Source of the DNA: Clarkia xantiana subsp. parviflora
Taxonomy: Eukaryota > Streptophyta > Magnoliopsida > Myrtales > Onagraceae
DNA length: 64,000 bases
Direction of reading: 5' to 3'
Assembly (NCBI GenBank): GCA_036873135.1
Contig: JAPTYO010000007.1
Span: 20,690,763 to 20,754,762, forward strand
Shown: positions 47,721 to 59,575 of the stretch, piece by piece
How positions within the stretch are numbered: the stretch's first letter is position 1
Layout: every line of letters begins with the position of its first letter
Notes under the pieces: generated by a model
Database searches by the model: none
Seen by the model: the letters and a program-made list of their open reading frames with translations, nothing else
What the model was told of the DNA's origin: nothing
Position numbers and translations under genes: made by a program

Positions 47721-49312
47721 CTTTGGGCATAGCACCTTGATGATGCCTAAAAGCTACTTGTTATTTTTATAAGGGGTAATGGTTCCCTATAAATGGTTGA
47801 GGTCTTATTGTTGCCACTCCTGGTAGGTCTTCTGTCGTTTTATACGTTTGTGCGACAGATCTAAGGATCATGGCCGCATGTTGTAAGTAAACTACGCACT
47901 TGATCGAAGAATCACGTCTGTGAGATGTATTATGGGGCGCTTGTCCTTGTGAATGACATGTTTGCCAGAAAATGAATCTCAGTTTTGGTATAAAGATGCA
48001 CCGTTGGTGCTAGAGCGTAACACGTTAGTTGTGGTCGTTAGACCCTGAACGATGTGCTCGTTTGAGTTGTAAAGGAGGGGGAACCTTTACGCATATTATT
48101 GTAATCAGATATAGATCCGAGCTTGAGTTATAACCGGATATAGATCCGAGTTTGAGTTATAAGAGGGGCGTAATGACGCGTCCGCTCTAGTTTATGTCGG
48201 GTGTTAGCCACCGCGTTTTAGTATGTAAGTTGGGTGTTGACCACCACAGTTTTGACTTGGAATTTGGAGATTCCCAGTGAGTCTAAGTATTTAGCAATTA
48301 GAATGTGTATGTAGCCGCTAGGGCATTAGTATTGTGCAATCAGTACTGAAGTAGATATAGTGTTGCTCAGTACTCCCCTGCCCCCTAGGCTTGGGCGGAA
48401 AGTAATTTTCTGGCAAACCTAATTCTTCTAAAAATAGAGATAATAAGCATAATACAGTTGCTCTTAAAAAGATGCACAATGTAAAAGTTTGGGGGATGAC
48501 TTTCTTGTTATGTAGCGGTTGTCCAGTTGCCCTTATGCCTTTAGTTTAGGGGCGTGCGTTGCAGCATATCCTCTCATCATTGTGGGTTTTGTTTTCCCAT
48601 GTTGTGGGTATATTTGAGTACTGAGATACGTAAGAGCGTGCGTGTATTGGACGCTCGTGTCCTCTTGATCTAGTCGTTGTATACTTGCATATACACTTTG
48701 GAGGCTTGCTCCTTTGTTTTCTCTTCCTGTCCATAGGATGTCAGATTCGACAACCATTAGTTATGAATTTTCATAGACATATGCATTATATAAATTCATA
48801 CTCATTTGAATTTTTCAAAGCACACCATAGACAATAAATAGTGTAGGGTGTAGATGCTTCCCTGATATCGGCGTTTAGCGACATCTGTTGACTGCTTTTG
48901 ACTGTCGTTGACTATTGTTGCCCGGTTTGACTACTGTCGACCGATTTAATTGCTGTTGACTGGTTTGATCGATGTTTAACCGGTTCTCTGGTTTGACCAG
49001 TTTGATTGATGTTGACTGGTTTGGTCAGTTTTGACCGACATGATGCGGTATTGAGCGATCGTAGATAGATTAGAAGCAATTTCACTTCCATCTCCATAAG
49101 TTTCCACTGATGTCAAAGAGTGGTAAGCTTCATCAATTGATAACAAAGTAAGAGCATAAATGACTTCACGACTTGCGGGAATGTGTGTATGCGAACACAT
49201 GAATATTTAAATCATGTGTATTAATGACAAAATAATCTTTTTAATACGTATTACTCATTGTCTTTTAAATGAATATATCATTACCCATGTGTTAGATTAA
49301 GAAATGTACATA
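47721..49312. other. Continuation of the repeat-rich non-coding block
   Basis: Includes a two-unit 29-bp repeat (ATATAGATCCGAGYTTGAGT, 48108-48165) and a cluster of eight TTGACY words at 48888-49042. Overall composition (GCCCCCTAGGCTTGGGCGG, TTGCCCCCGAGACTGATGG at 46400) recalls the LTR or untranslated zone of a large Ty3-type element. No primer-binding site, polypurine tract or protein domain was found. Confidence 0.4.
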
Positions 49313-49999
49313 GAAACAGAATCGACTATTGGATTCCGACATTCCGAATGGCATGCTGTAAATATCAGCAACATTGATGGCATTAATTATTTGTCGCACA
49401 AATCGGATTAATTGGAACATAAAGTCGGAATCTCTATCTTTTCCAAAAAAAATATGTTTGAAACATGCATCATGGTAAACATTTGAGCTTTCGTACATTA
49501 ATTAGAAGAGTGATACTAAAAATGTGAAGAAAAAAAAAAACCTGTAAAGTTTCAATAATGCACGACAACAATCTCTTTCCATTTTGAGAACGATCATTAT
49601 TTGACATGTGTCACTTGACAAATTTCTATGAATTTTTCACTAAAATTTTCACACTTTAAAGATTTATTCTAATTATAAATCAAGTTAAGATATATACTTT
49701 CATTCAGTATATTTGACGGGTCACATTAGGATGATTTTTTTTTTTTTTTCATATTGCACACTAGTAGGGTTACAGGTTGAAACCGGTGTGATACAAATAA
49801 TATGAAATTTTTCAAAACCGAAGTATTAAAGTAATACACTCATATAAAAGTCATTTGTGTTGTGATACTTACTTATAAGATAGAATGAATGATGTTTATT
49901 CTCATATAGAATATCTATTTATAAATGGTGATATAATCTTAAGAAGCAATGATAATCTACATAATCTCGGAGAGCAAGATAATACCAAGATTTATGTAA

Positions 50000-51019
50000 C
50001 TAGTTATTAACGCGTGCGTTGCACGCGCATCGTTTATTTAAATTTCAAGATATATAATCTATCGTAAGTTTATTAATATTTATAATTAATCAAAGTAAAA
50101 TATGGGCAAGTTGATTCGTTGTGAGAAACGAATTTATGTGATAGAAAAGAGCGATATAACGTAATTCAAAACATGAGAAAGAGAAGAGGATAACTAAGTA
50201 AAAAATTAACTAATGTCTTCAGTTACAGTACTAAGTTAGCCTTATAGTTAGATATATAAATGAGTTGGGTCGAGCATTATGTTGGTCATTAACGGCTCAA
50301 TTGTATCTAACTCATCAACTTGAGGTGTCAAGAATGTAAACTTGTTCTTAACTACTTAGAGTCATCAATGGACAAATTTGACATATACAAACGTAATTAT
50401 ATACAATATCACAATGCCAACAAAATTTGATTTAACAATAAAGATAAAATTAAATTACAAAAATATAAAGTTTAGAGTTGAATTTACAAAAATAGTTAGT
50501 TAACATTAATTAGGTTGTACACAATGTGATTGGATTAACAAATAGAAAAACTAAATTAATATTTTGAGTCCATAAATATTGGACGATGAGTAAAATGTTA
50601 TTTGTACGAGGTCAAACTTCAAATATATAATTTGGTAAGTGGCTGATCTATGTGATAGAAAAATCTCAACAGGCGGAACACATATCACTCGATCTATATA
50701 ATTCGTTGAATTTACATGTATCCAAAATTTGAACGGAATGAGTATGATAGGGCTGACTTAAATTGATATGAATATTTGATTGTAAGTTAATTATAATTAC
50801 TATGACATACCGACCTTAAAAAACAACAAAATTTAAATAATGATTTAGTAATAATATTAAAGATAAATAAATGTTTCTCAAATATTGTGATGACTAAATT
50901 ATTAATTTTATAAAATATATGAATTAAATATAATATATTTTTTGTTAATAAAATGAAAAGGTGTCAAAGATGCCTATTAGGGGTGAGGACCCAACACAAA
51001 TAATATATTGGTATATAGA
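50000..51019 (-). mobile_element. Helitron 2, only in copy 2
   Basis: A 1020-bp insertion precisely between A and T relative to the empty site GTAATAAG at 32157/32158 in copy 1. Minus-strand ends are TCTATATACCAATATATT at 51019 and a hairpin (stem GCGTGC/GCACGC, loop GTT) ahead of CTAG at 50000. No TSD, no coding capacity. A textbook Helitron insertion proven by the paralogous empty site. Confidence 0.95.
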
Positions 51020-51305
51020 TAAGTAATATTTAGAATATCCATAAAATATATTTCATAGCACTACTCCTTGTGTGTTTGTAAAGACGTGTCTCGTTAAAAT
51101 CCTACTAAAACAATTTTAGATGTGATCCACGCCGATTCAAGTGCCTATATAAAATGAAATAAAAATTCGGTGAATGAAAAAGAATACACAATTGTGGTTC
51201 ATTCTGTAAGTAAGTTGTATCGTTAAGAATCATACATGGAGACCCAGTGAGACAAATATGAAAAATAATGTTGTTTATAAAACCTATATGTTGTGATATT
51301 TTATT

Positions 51306-52694
51306 GGGTTAAGAACACAGGAAGGGCCTGAATTTTGGCCCATGTTGACGGGAGATGTCTGAATTAGGGGTGAAACCGGACCGGTCGGACCGGTTTTTCG
51401 CTTGGTTCGGTCGGTTATCCATATTTTCGGTCCGGTTTTTCCTTTAAAAAATCCGACCAAAAAACCGTATGAGGAAAAATAAACCGTCCATTGGTAGTAC
51501 GGTTTTTTCGGTTCGGTTTAAACCGAAAATCCAAAATTAACAATCACCGTTTAAAATTCTCATTATTTTCATGGAATTTATCAAACCGAAATGAAAAATA
51601 GCGTCAATTAATATAATTAAATAAATTATAAAACAAAATTAGAAAAAATAATATTCATAAGTGACTATTTTATAATTTTTGTTAACCTAATTAATTAATT
51701 ATATTGATTAATATCAACTATAGTATATATTTTACATATTTAGTTAGCATAACGGTCGGTTCGGTCCCCACGGTCCTCAAATCTCAAAATCCGAACCGAA
51801 AAACCGAATTAGAGTAAAAAAAATCCGACCAAAAACCAAACCGTATATTTCGGATTCGGTTTTTTCGTTCCGGACCGGTTCGCTTTTCACCGGTTTTTCG
51901 GACCAACCGGATTTTGGTTTCACCCCTAGTCTGAATGTTTAAACGTTAAAATTAAGGGTCTGAATTTTCAACTTTGTTGATATAAGAGGTCTACGTCAAT
52001 TTTTGCCGTTAAAACTAACGGAATTTGGTCGCATACTTGGCATGTGACAGAAAATAAACTTAAATTCCGAAAATGCCCTCCGACCAAAGTGTGCCCCTCA
52101 CATGCTTGACCTGAAAAGACGAAAATGCCCTTAAAGCCACCACGGCTCCGGCAACCACCACTCGGCGACCACCACCCAGCTCCGGCGATCACCACTCAAC
52201 TCCGGCGACCACCACACAACTCTGGCGACCGCCACCACGGCTCCGATTGGGCCCAAATCGGAGCTACCGGCCCCGATTGGCCAGATCGGAGCTTTTTGGC
52301 TCCGATCAGAGCTTTTTTTGCCTCCGATTTGGGCCCAATTGGAGCCGTGGTGGCGGTCGCCGGAGTTGGGTGGTGGTCGCCGGAGCTGGGGTGGTGATCG
52401 CCGGAGTCGGGGTGGCGGTGGCCGGAGCCGTGGTGGCTTTAAATGCATAATTAGTGGGCAGGGGTATTTTAGACATTTCATATTTCATTAATTAAACAGC
52501 TAAATTGTTACAATAATTGCAAATGGGTAATTCTGACATTTCACGTGGTTCTGTTAAATTTTAACAGAAAATTTGGACGGAAAACCGAAAAACAACAAAC
52601 ATGATAATTCAGACCCTTAATATCAACATTTGAACATTCAGACATTTCTCGTCAACATGGGTCATTATTCAGACCTTTCTTGTGTTCTTAACCC
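51306..52694. mobile_element. Mutator-like element, copy 2, interrupted by a hAT
   Basis: Counterpart of 32404-33237 with the same TIRs and the TSD TATTTTATT (51297-51305 and 52695-52703). It carries the same GC-rich palindromic core (about 52130-52440), which differs from copy 1 by several substitutions and small indels. A 564-bp hAT sits near its left end. Confidence 0.9.
51365..51928. mobile_element. hAT element nested in the Mutator-like element, only in copy 2
   Basis: A 564-bp element with termini TAGGGGTGAAACC and GGTTTCACCCCTA and an exact 8-bp TSD GTCTGAAT (51357-51364 and 51929-51936). The empty site is GTCTGGAT at 32457-32464 in copy 1. The interior is rich in AACCG/CGGTT words. 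No transposase. Confidence 0.95.
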
Positions 52695-53086
52695 TATTTT
52701 ATTTTCTATGATATTATATATATAGATATTATAAACAGATTATAAAATTATAAATATCAAGTTTTAGTTATTTGTATATTCAATATTAATATACATATAA
52801 TTTATTGTTGCAATTTACTTAAAATAAATAAATTTACATGGATGGTTATTAATTAAAATAATCTTAACTGGAAAAGAAAAACGTTATAAAAAACTAAGCG
52901 CTTCTCCAGATGTGTTGTTAAAAACAAAATTTGACATTGATAAGTACGTAACTTCATTTTAACACACTAGCCAAAAAAAATTTCATTTTAACACAGAAGG
53001 TTGACTTTTGACCAAGCAGAAAAGTCATAGATGAAGAAGAGAAATAGTTGGTTGGTTCGAAGTTCCGTGTGGGCAGTAGGTATATA

Positions 53087-56000
53087 CAAGGTTATTAGGA
53101 TGGAAAGCCTAACTAGGATCGTTTTAGGAAATGATCGGATCGTTTGTAGGATCGGATCGTGAATCGTATGATTCTACAAGAATTATAAATTAACATATAA
53201 TAATTTTCTATGATATAGTATACTATATAGATTATATAGATTAATGTATATAAATTACTAGTTATCAAGTAAATAAAAACAATAAATAAAAAAGAATTCT
53301 TTAATATATGTATCGATTTATTAAAATTATATTCGATATAAAATATTAAATAGTGTTATTCGATCTCTTGATCTGTATCTTCAACTTTTGGAAATATATC
53401 ATATATAAGAATATCTTAAAATAGTGTAATATTTAACGTAATAAGATTAATTATAGTACTAGCTACTAACCCCGCGCACCGCGCGGGAGAAACATTCCTA
53501 ATAAATTAAGATTAAAAAATCAAATTATCTTAATTTATTAAATAAGCAACATTATTTAAAAAATTAATATTTTTGTGATAGAAAGTTAATTACGGTAATG
53601 CATTAATTTAATTCAAGTATTTAATACAAATTATTATTTAAAAATATTTCATAATAGTGAAATAATCAACATTATATATCATTTGTATAGACGTCTAACT
53701 AATATATAATATATAAAACTTAAAATTTAACAATTACTTATTTTTATTTGTTGAGTAACTTTAAGTTTGTTCTTGTTTAAATTACTTAATTATAGTATTA
53801 ATTTAATTTTAAAAAAATTATGAACTTAATTTCACGATTATATAGGAGATATATAATATATATATGTGTACATATTGACTAAGTTAGAGTTATGTGTATA
53901 TATATAATTATTTATTTATTTATTTATTAATCTATGTATTATATAATAAATACATAAGTATTTTGAATAATATTCACAATATTTTACTATTTATATTATA
54001 TCTATATGTACTCAAAAAAATTTACACTTTTATTTACAAAAAATATTTGTTTAAAATCTTATACTTTTTAAAGAATAAAATGTAATATACTAAATAAATA
54101 TAAAACCAGTCGGAAACTTATAATATTTATTATTCATACCAAAATATATATACATATGCATATATAATAAAAAAATGCAATGGACATTCTTAAGAATTAT
54201 ATATATGTTTATATATAATAACTTACATAATTTTTTTTAAGCATGGATGATACGGTCGTTTCTCCTAGGTGTGGCAGCTTTTGAATTACATGTAAGTTAT
54301 TAAAAAAAGTTACTCTTAAATAAAGGTGCATATCAAGGTGTTAATGATGAACTCCTTGGTCTACCTACAAAAAAAATTAAATCGAGAGATAAATAATTGT
54401 ACATAAAATTATTAGAATAATATAAAATTAAATAAAAAGTTTAGATAATATTTTTCTTACCATTAATAAGTTTCGATATAACTAATTTTATATTTCTCAT
54501 CTCGATCGCGGTGGTGTCAATGTTGAGCTCCTTAATCGAACTACAATTTTTTTTAAAAAAATTAAGATAAATTAGTAAAAAATATGTATAATTAAACTAT
54601 AAAAAAAATAAGATTAGATATAAGTTAAAAAAAAAAAAAAAACACACTAATATAAGAAGTTTCGATGTAACTAATATTCTATTTTTCACCTCAATAAAGA
54701 ATGTGTTGAGATTGAATTTCTTGGTCAAGAAAGTGAAGCTCTTTTGGCCTAATGACAGAAGCTGCGGCAATGCTCATTCCGTTGATGCCATAATCATAGG
54801 TTGACATGCTAGTACACTTATAGTCCTTTCTACTGTCAGAAAAGTAGTTGTGGTGTTGATTACTAAGTGGTGGTGATGTCTAACACCCTACACGTTATGG
54901 TTCCCAACATGTTGATCTTGGTGGTTAAGTATGAGATTTTATTGAGTAATCCCAAGCCACCGTAGAGTTTTTCGTTCGATAGATGCTCCCTACAAACGCC
55001 GATTAATAACAAAAAATTACTACATGACCATTTTTTTTAAGAAAAAAAAAAGTAAACTCTCATGGATGATCAAATACAAAATTGTGCAAAACAAACTTTG
55101 AATCTGGAATCGCTCATGATGAAAAGTAGCACCCGTTTTGTCTTGATCTCTCATATGTTCCGGCACATGAATAACAATCTTGGTCCTTTTTAGAAAATAT
55201 TCGCATATCAATAAAAATAAATGTCTGGTAAAGATAAATGTCCACATATCAGTAAAAATAAATGTCCAGTAAATACTAACCAAAGAATCATGTATTTCGA
55301 GAAGAATGAAACTTTCGAAGTAACATTAACATCATTAACCATAAGCCAAAACTCGAGCAATGCATCCAATTCGCTGCATGTAATTAAACAAACAATTCGT
55401 TCATATGTAATACAATACATAAACAACAATTTAAAAAAAAAAAGATTCTGTCGAGTATATAATTTGATGCATTAGAGTATAGATAGATGCTTCCAGGGAA
55501 CGTGGAGAATTATATTGAAAGGAATAGTTAAAAAGCTAGCAAAATCTTCAATTTATAATCTTATCTAAGGCCAAACTATATATATTAGTATATATACTTA
55601 ACTAAATATGCTATAAACACTTTAGTTTTAAATATAAAAATAAAAATAAATATTCATGTCCTATGCATATATGGGAAACCAATGTAATAATATGTAAATA
55701 TTCACGTCCTATGCATATATGGGAAACCAATGTAATAATATTTTCTCCAAAATTTATATATCCTCTATATATATAATTATGAGTTACTTTATAATAGTCT
55801 ATTATAATGCAAACTTATACATAGCCATACCTCTCTCTCTCTCTATATATATGAGTTTAGACTTAATAATATGTTATGCACAGTATATATAAATTATATA
55901 ATTTTTATACATTTTATATAAAATATTATGAAATTGGCGTAAATTATTATGATTATTATTATAGGTTATAGATCCTAATCTATTACTGATATGATCGCCA

Positions 56001-56303
56001 AAGTCAAGCAAACTAATGAATATATATTTAATTTATTTAGAAAAATAAATTGCATAGTATAACTACCATACGTAGCATATTCCTCTATCTTCTCTACAAA
56101 TCACGATAATATGTTGATCAAGAACAGATATTATTAAAATATGTATACATCAAAAAGTTAGAAAGTGTATATGTGGAAAACATATATAAGTATATCAACT
56201 CTAACTTATTCTTTTACTACTTCCATATATTTTCTAGCATATAAATTATACAATAATACGTAGGGATTTTTTATTTCTATGGTTTTTATATAAAATAAAT
56301 AAA

Positions 56304-56338
<35 letters not shown>

Positions 56339-57013
56339 ATGACGTGGCGGCTAATGGTCTTCCGAAACCAAACTGTATATATTTACTATTTAAAAGGAAA
56401 CTTTTAATTAATCTGTTTCTTTAAATTGCGTAGAGACCAAAATAGGAGATAAAAATACTTCTTAATTTTCAATCAATCAATATTATGTATCTAAATTTAG
56501 AGAACCCCTATTAAATTCCGATCAAATTAGGAAACACTGACTGGACGAACCGTCCACGTGTCAGTCAGAGAGCTTCCGGTACCGAATAGTAGATACTAAT
56601 CTAATTCATTATTTTTATCTTTTCTTACGAATTATATAAATATAGAAGAAACTGTTATGGGATGATGAATATTTGTCCCATGAACTTTTAAAATAGCATT
56701 AAGATTATTTTTAAAGTTGAGAAAATTAAATTTTGCCACCCTAAATTAATACTTATATAATAAAGACGTTAATTTACTTAATCCGAAATTGATTCTCGCC
56801 TTTATCATTACTATGGATGATTTTACATTAACTTTAATTGTAGGATCGTTTTACTTAACTAGGGTCGTAGAATCGTAAGATCCAAAGATCAGGATCATGA
56901 TCCTCTAATATACTACAAGATTAAGATCCTACAAGGGATCGGGATCGTTTGACTTCACCAAGATCGTAAAGTTATAAGATCCTAAGATCCGGATCGGAAT
57001 CCTGACAACCTTG
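53087..57013. mobile_element. hAT element, copy 2, split by Helitron 3
   Basis: Counterpart of 33630-34405. Termini are CAAGGTTATTAGGA and, inverted, TCCTGACAACCTTG; flanks are GGTATATA (53079-53086) and GGAATATA (57014-57021). About 790 bp without the nested Helitron at 53459-56593. Confidence 0.85.
53459..56593 (-). mobile_element. Helitron 3, nested in a hAT, only in copy 2
   Basis: A 3135-bp insertion between A and T; the copy 1 empty site is TATAGTATACTAATC at 33986/33987. Minus-strand ends are TCTACTATTCGGTACCGG at 56593 and the hairpin CCCGCGC-GGT-GCGCGGG ahead of CTAG at 53459. Both ends match Helitron 1. The interior is AT-rich. The GC-richer part (54.7-55.5 kb) has no recognised domain. 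Two direct copies of CCTATGCATATATGGGAAAC lie near 55659 and 55709. Confidence 0.95.
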
Positions 57014-57150
57014 GGAATATATACCGTATAATATCAATTACATATATTTTAAAAAAAGTTTGGACACATAACCAGCACGCTTAATACAACATAACAGCAC
57101 ACATGATTTGCAACATACCAACAGACTTTTCCTGATAGTATAGTAGTATA

Positions 57151-58559
57151 TTAACCCTTTGCAAAATGTAATTTCAATGATGACCAAGCAGCGGTGGATC
57201 GTGACATTCTTTCCTCGGCTATCCTTTTACACTCCTCAGCTTCTTTTAGTTTCTTCTCTTGGGTTGTGTATTCAGATTTTTTTGCCTCAGACTCATTCAT
57301 CAATGTCTTCCAGTCTAAGATTAGAATGGCTTTGCTAGCTCTGGCTTCCTCCATCTTTTTCTTGAATTCTTCTTCTTCCTTAATTGGTTAGATCCTCCAA
57401 CCGCTGCTTATTGTAAAGATGAGTCTGTTGCATCTTCTTTATAGAATGAAACATCTGATCCCTTGATAACTTGTGAAGCTCAGAATTTTCATGTTCAAAA
57501 GTTAAGAAATCTGAAACAAAATCATCAAACTCACTCCAAAATAACTTAACTGACTGTTGTTCTTCAGAAGATAACCCAATTTCAGCTCGGCTTAGAGTCT
57601 CTAATGATTTAGACAACCTATCCCTAATGTTCAATTTAAAGATATCAGATAGGCACTCTTCAAGTGAGTACTTGGCCATCTCCACCTCTTCCAAGCTAGG
57701 AACTTCAGATTTCATGCCACCATTATTAGCACTCAGCCCTGCAGAGTTTGGACCTTGAGCAACATCAGTAATGAACTTGTCCATATCGCTTAAAAGTATC
57801 TCCAACATAACAGTAGGAGGAGAGACATTAAGAACCTCAATCTCAGCTTCCACAACTAGAGTGTCGTTAACTATATATCCTTTGCTACTATCGTGAAGTT
57901 CGGTTAGACTCATAACTGAGTGCCACCCCCAGTGATCTTGTTGATCTGTAAATTCATTGTTACTCTCTGCAACGATATATATAGTCATATATTAGCTAGA
58001 GGGGGATGTATGTATGTTTTACTGGATCAAATCTCTACGTACAAAGATCAAAATGATCAATTGTTTCAACGCAATCTCTGTAACTATATGTATAAACAAT
58101 ATAATAGAGCAAAATGGGATGTTCATAATATTATTTAAACCTACACATGTAGGTGTGTCATGGGCATCCTGCTACATATATACTCACCCTTCCTGGTTGA
58201 AACATGATCAGGAAGCTGATTCACCACAGTCGAGCTATACTTGGCATCTATGTTCCATCCACTAGGTAAGCTCTCTTTGTTTGCAACTTTCATGTACATT
58301 GACAGCCAATCAGCATTAAAGCCCTTCGGATAAAGCATTAACACCTGGTCAGTCAGTCCGTCAAAACACACAAGTGAATTAATGGATAAAGGAATTATAT
58401 AGGACCAAAATCGTAATCTTCTAAAACTAAAATCATGAGCTTGAATATATATATATACCAGTTGCACCCTCCAACAGTAAAAACATCCGAGTATATTATT
58501 CTCTCGGATTGTCGTTCAGAAAAATTGTCGATTCTCCAGGTGAGTTTTCCAGAAGCCAT
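57151..58559 (-). pseudogene. MATH plus coiled-coil gene D2 with the same two frameshifts
   Basis: The second copy of D1 at offset 21892, with exons 58559-58459, 58344-58188 and 57966-57151. The 1-base loss at the start of exon 2 and the 4-base insertion in exon 3 (about 57385-57389) are both present, and every translated piece is the same as in D1. The gene was therefore already dead when last copied, and it has not accumulated independent lesions since. Confidence 0.9.
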
Positions 58560-59417
58560 CTCTCCCTCTACGTTCAAATTGATCAGCATACATTATGCTT
58601 AGATGAATATTATAAAGTAAAGTTCTGAATAAAGGAAGATAAGATCCGGTGATCTTTCGTCATAAATTCTCAGTAATTTATAAACAAGAAATGAAGGTAG
58701 ATACTGTAATGAATTGCTGCAAGGGAGTTTTTGGATTATGGAGCTGTTAAGGCCCCTGAACTTTAGTAACTACCAGTACTATCACATATTATTAATATGA
58801 CAACTTTCACTTTTGCCCCCTGAATTTTGGATTTACCCCTTTTATAATACTTAGTTGCCCCCTTCATTTGAAGAAAACAGAAAGTAAATCAAAACAATTT
58901 CACAAATGCAAAATTGCTATTCTAAAAGTAAATAATGAAATGACATTCTCTATTAGTACCAATGAAATTATCAGTTGCAAAAAAAAAAAAGTAAATAACA
59001 TAATCAAAATTATCAAATTCTTTGAAAGAACTAAAACTTTCATTAAAGAAAAAAGTCAATGATTATATATTTCTTTTTCTACTAGTTACACAATTTTAGA
59101 CAGCTAAATTCACAAGATATCAATGTCTACCACCGTTACGTCCTCAAATGGATGAGGTTTAATCTTTTAATGCTGTTAATAAAAAAAAAATCAAAACATG
59201 TTATCTTGTACTTAGAGCTGCAGCAGAACCAAAATTCTAATCACCCCAAACTTTCCACCTAATCCATATGGTCCATATCCAAGCAGAACAAGAGAGGACG
59301 TATACAAGACCGAAGCAAAACCTTTGTGCCTGAGCTCCAGCCTCCAAATCAATCGTGAAAAGTAAACTTTTTTTTTTTTTTCTTCTCTTTTGCTAGCAGC
59401 TAGATTATCTTCAGAAA
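58560..59417. other. Upstream region of D2 up to the copia LTR
   Basis: Same content as 36668-37524: leader, shortened MATH-CC module, AT-rich insert, block shared with the gene B upstream region, and a poly-T run one base longer than in copy 1. Confidence 0.5.
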
Positions 59418-59575
59418 TGCAGAATTTCACAATTGTAAGGAATACTTGATTATTGAATCAAAGACATTTACAGAGTTAGGTAATCTACTATTTATAGTAG
59501 GTAGTAAGCTAACTAACTTATTACATCATGCTGACATCGTGTCTATAAGTATATAATACTACTATACACTTAACA
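59418..59575 (-). repeat. Copia 3' LTR, copy 2
   Basis: Same 158-bp TG...CA unit as 37525-37682, preceded on the minus strand by the polypurine tract. The partner 5' LTR would lie beyond the right edge of the window. Confidence 0.75.

Noticed and set aside
46160..49312. Solo LTR of a Ty3-type element
   Set aside because: TGTT near 46189 and ACA near 49310 could be ends, but no matching 5-bp duplication or transcription signals were found, so the block is left unassigned.
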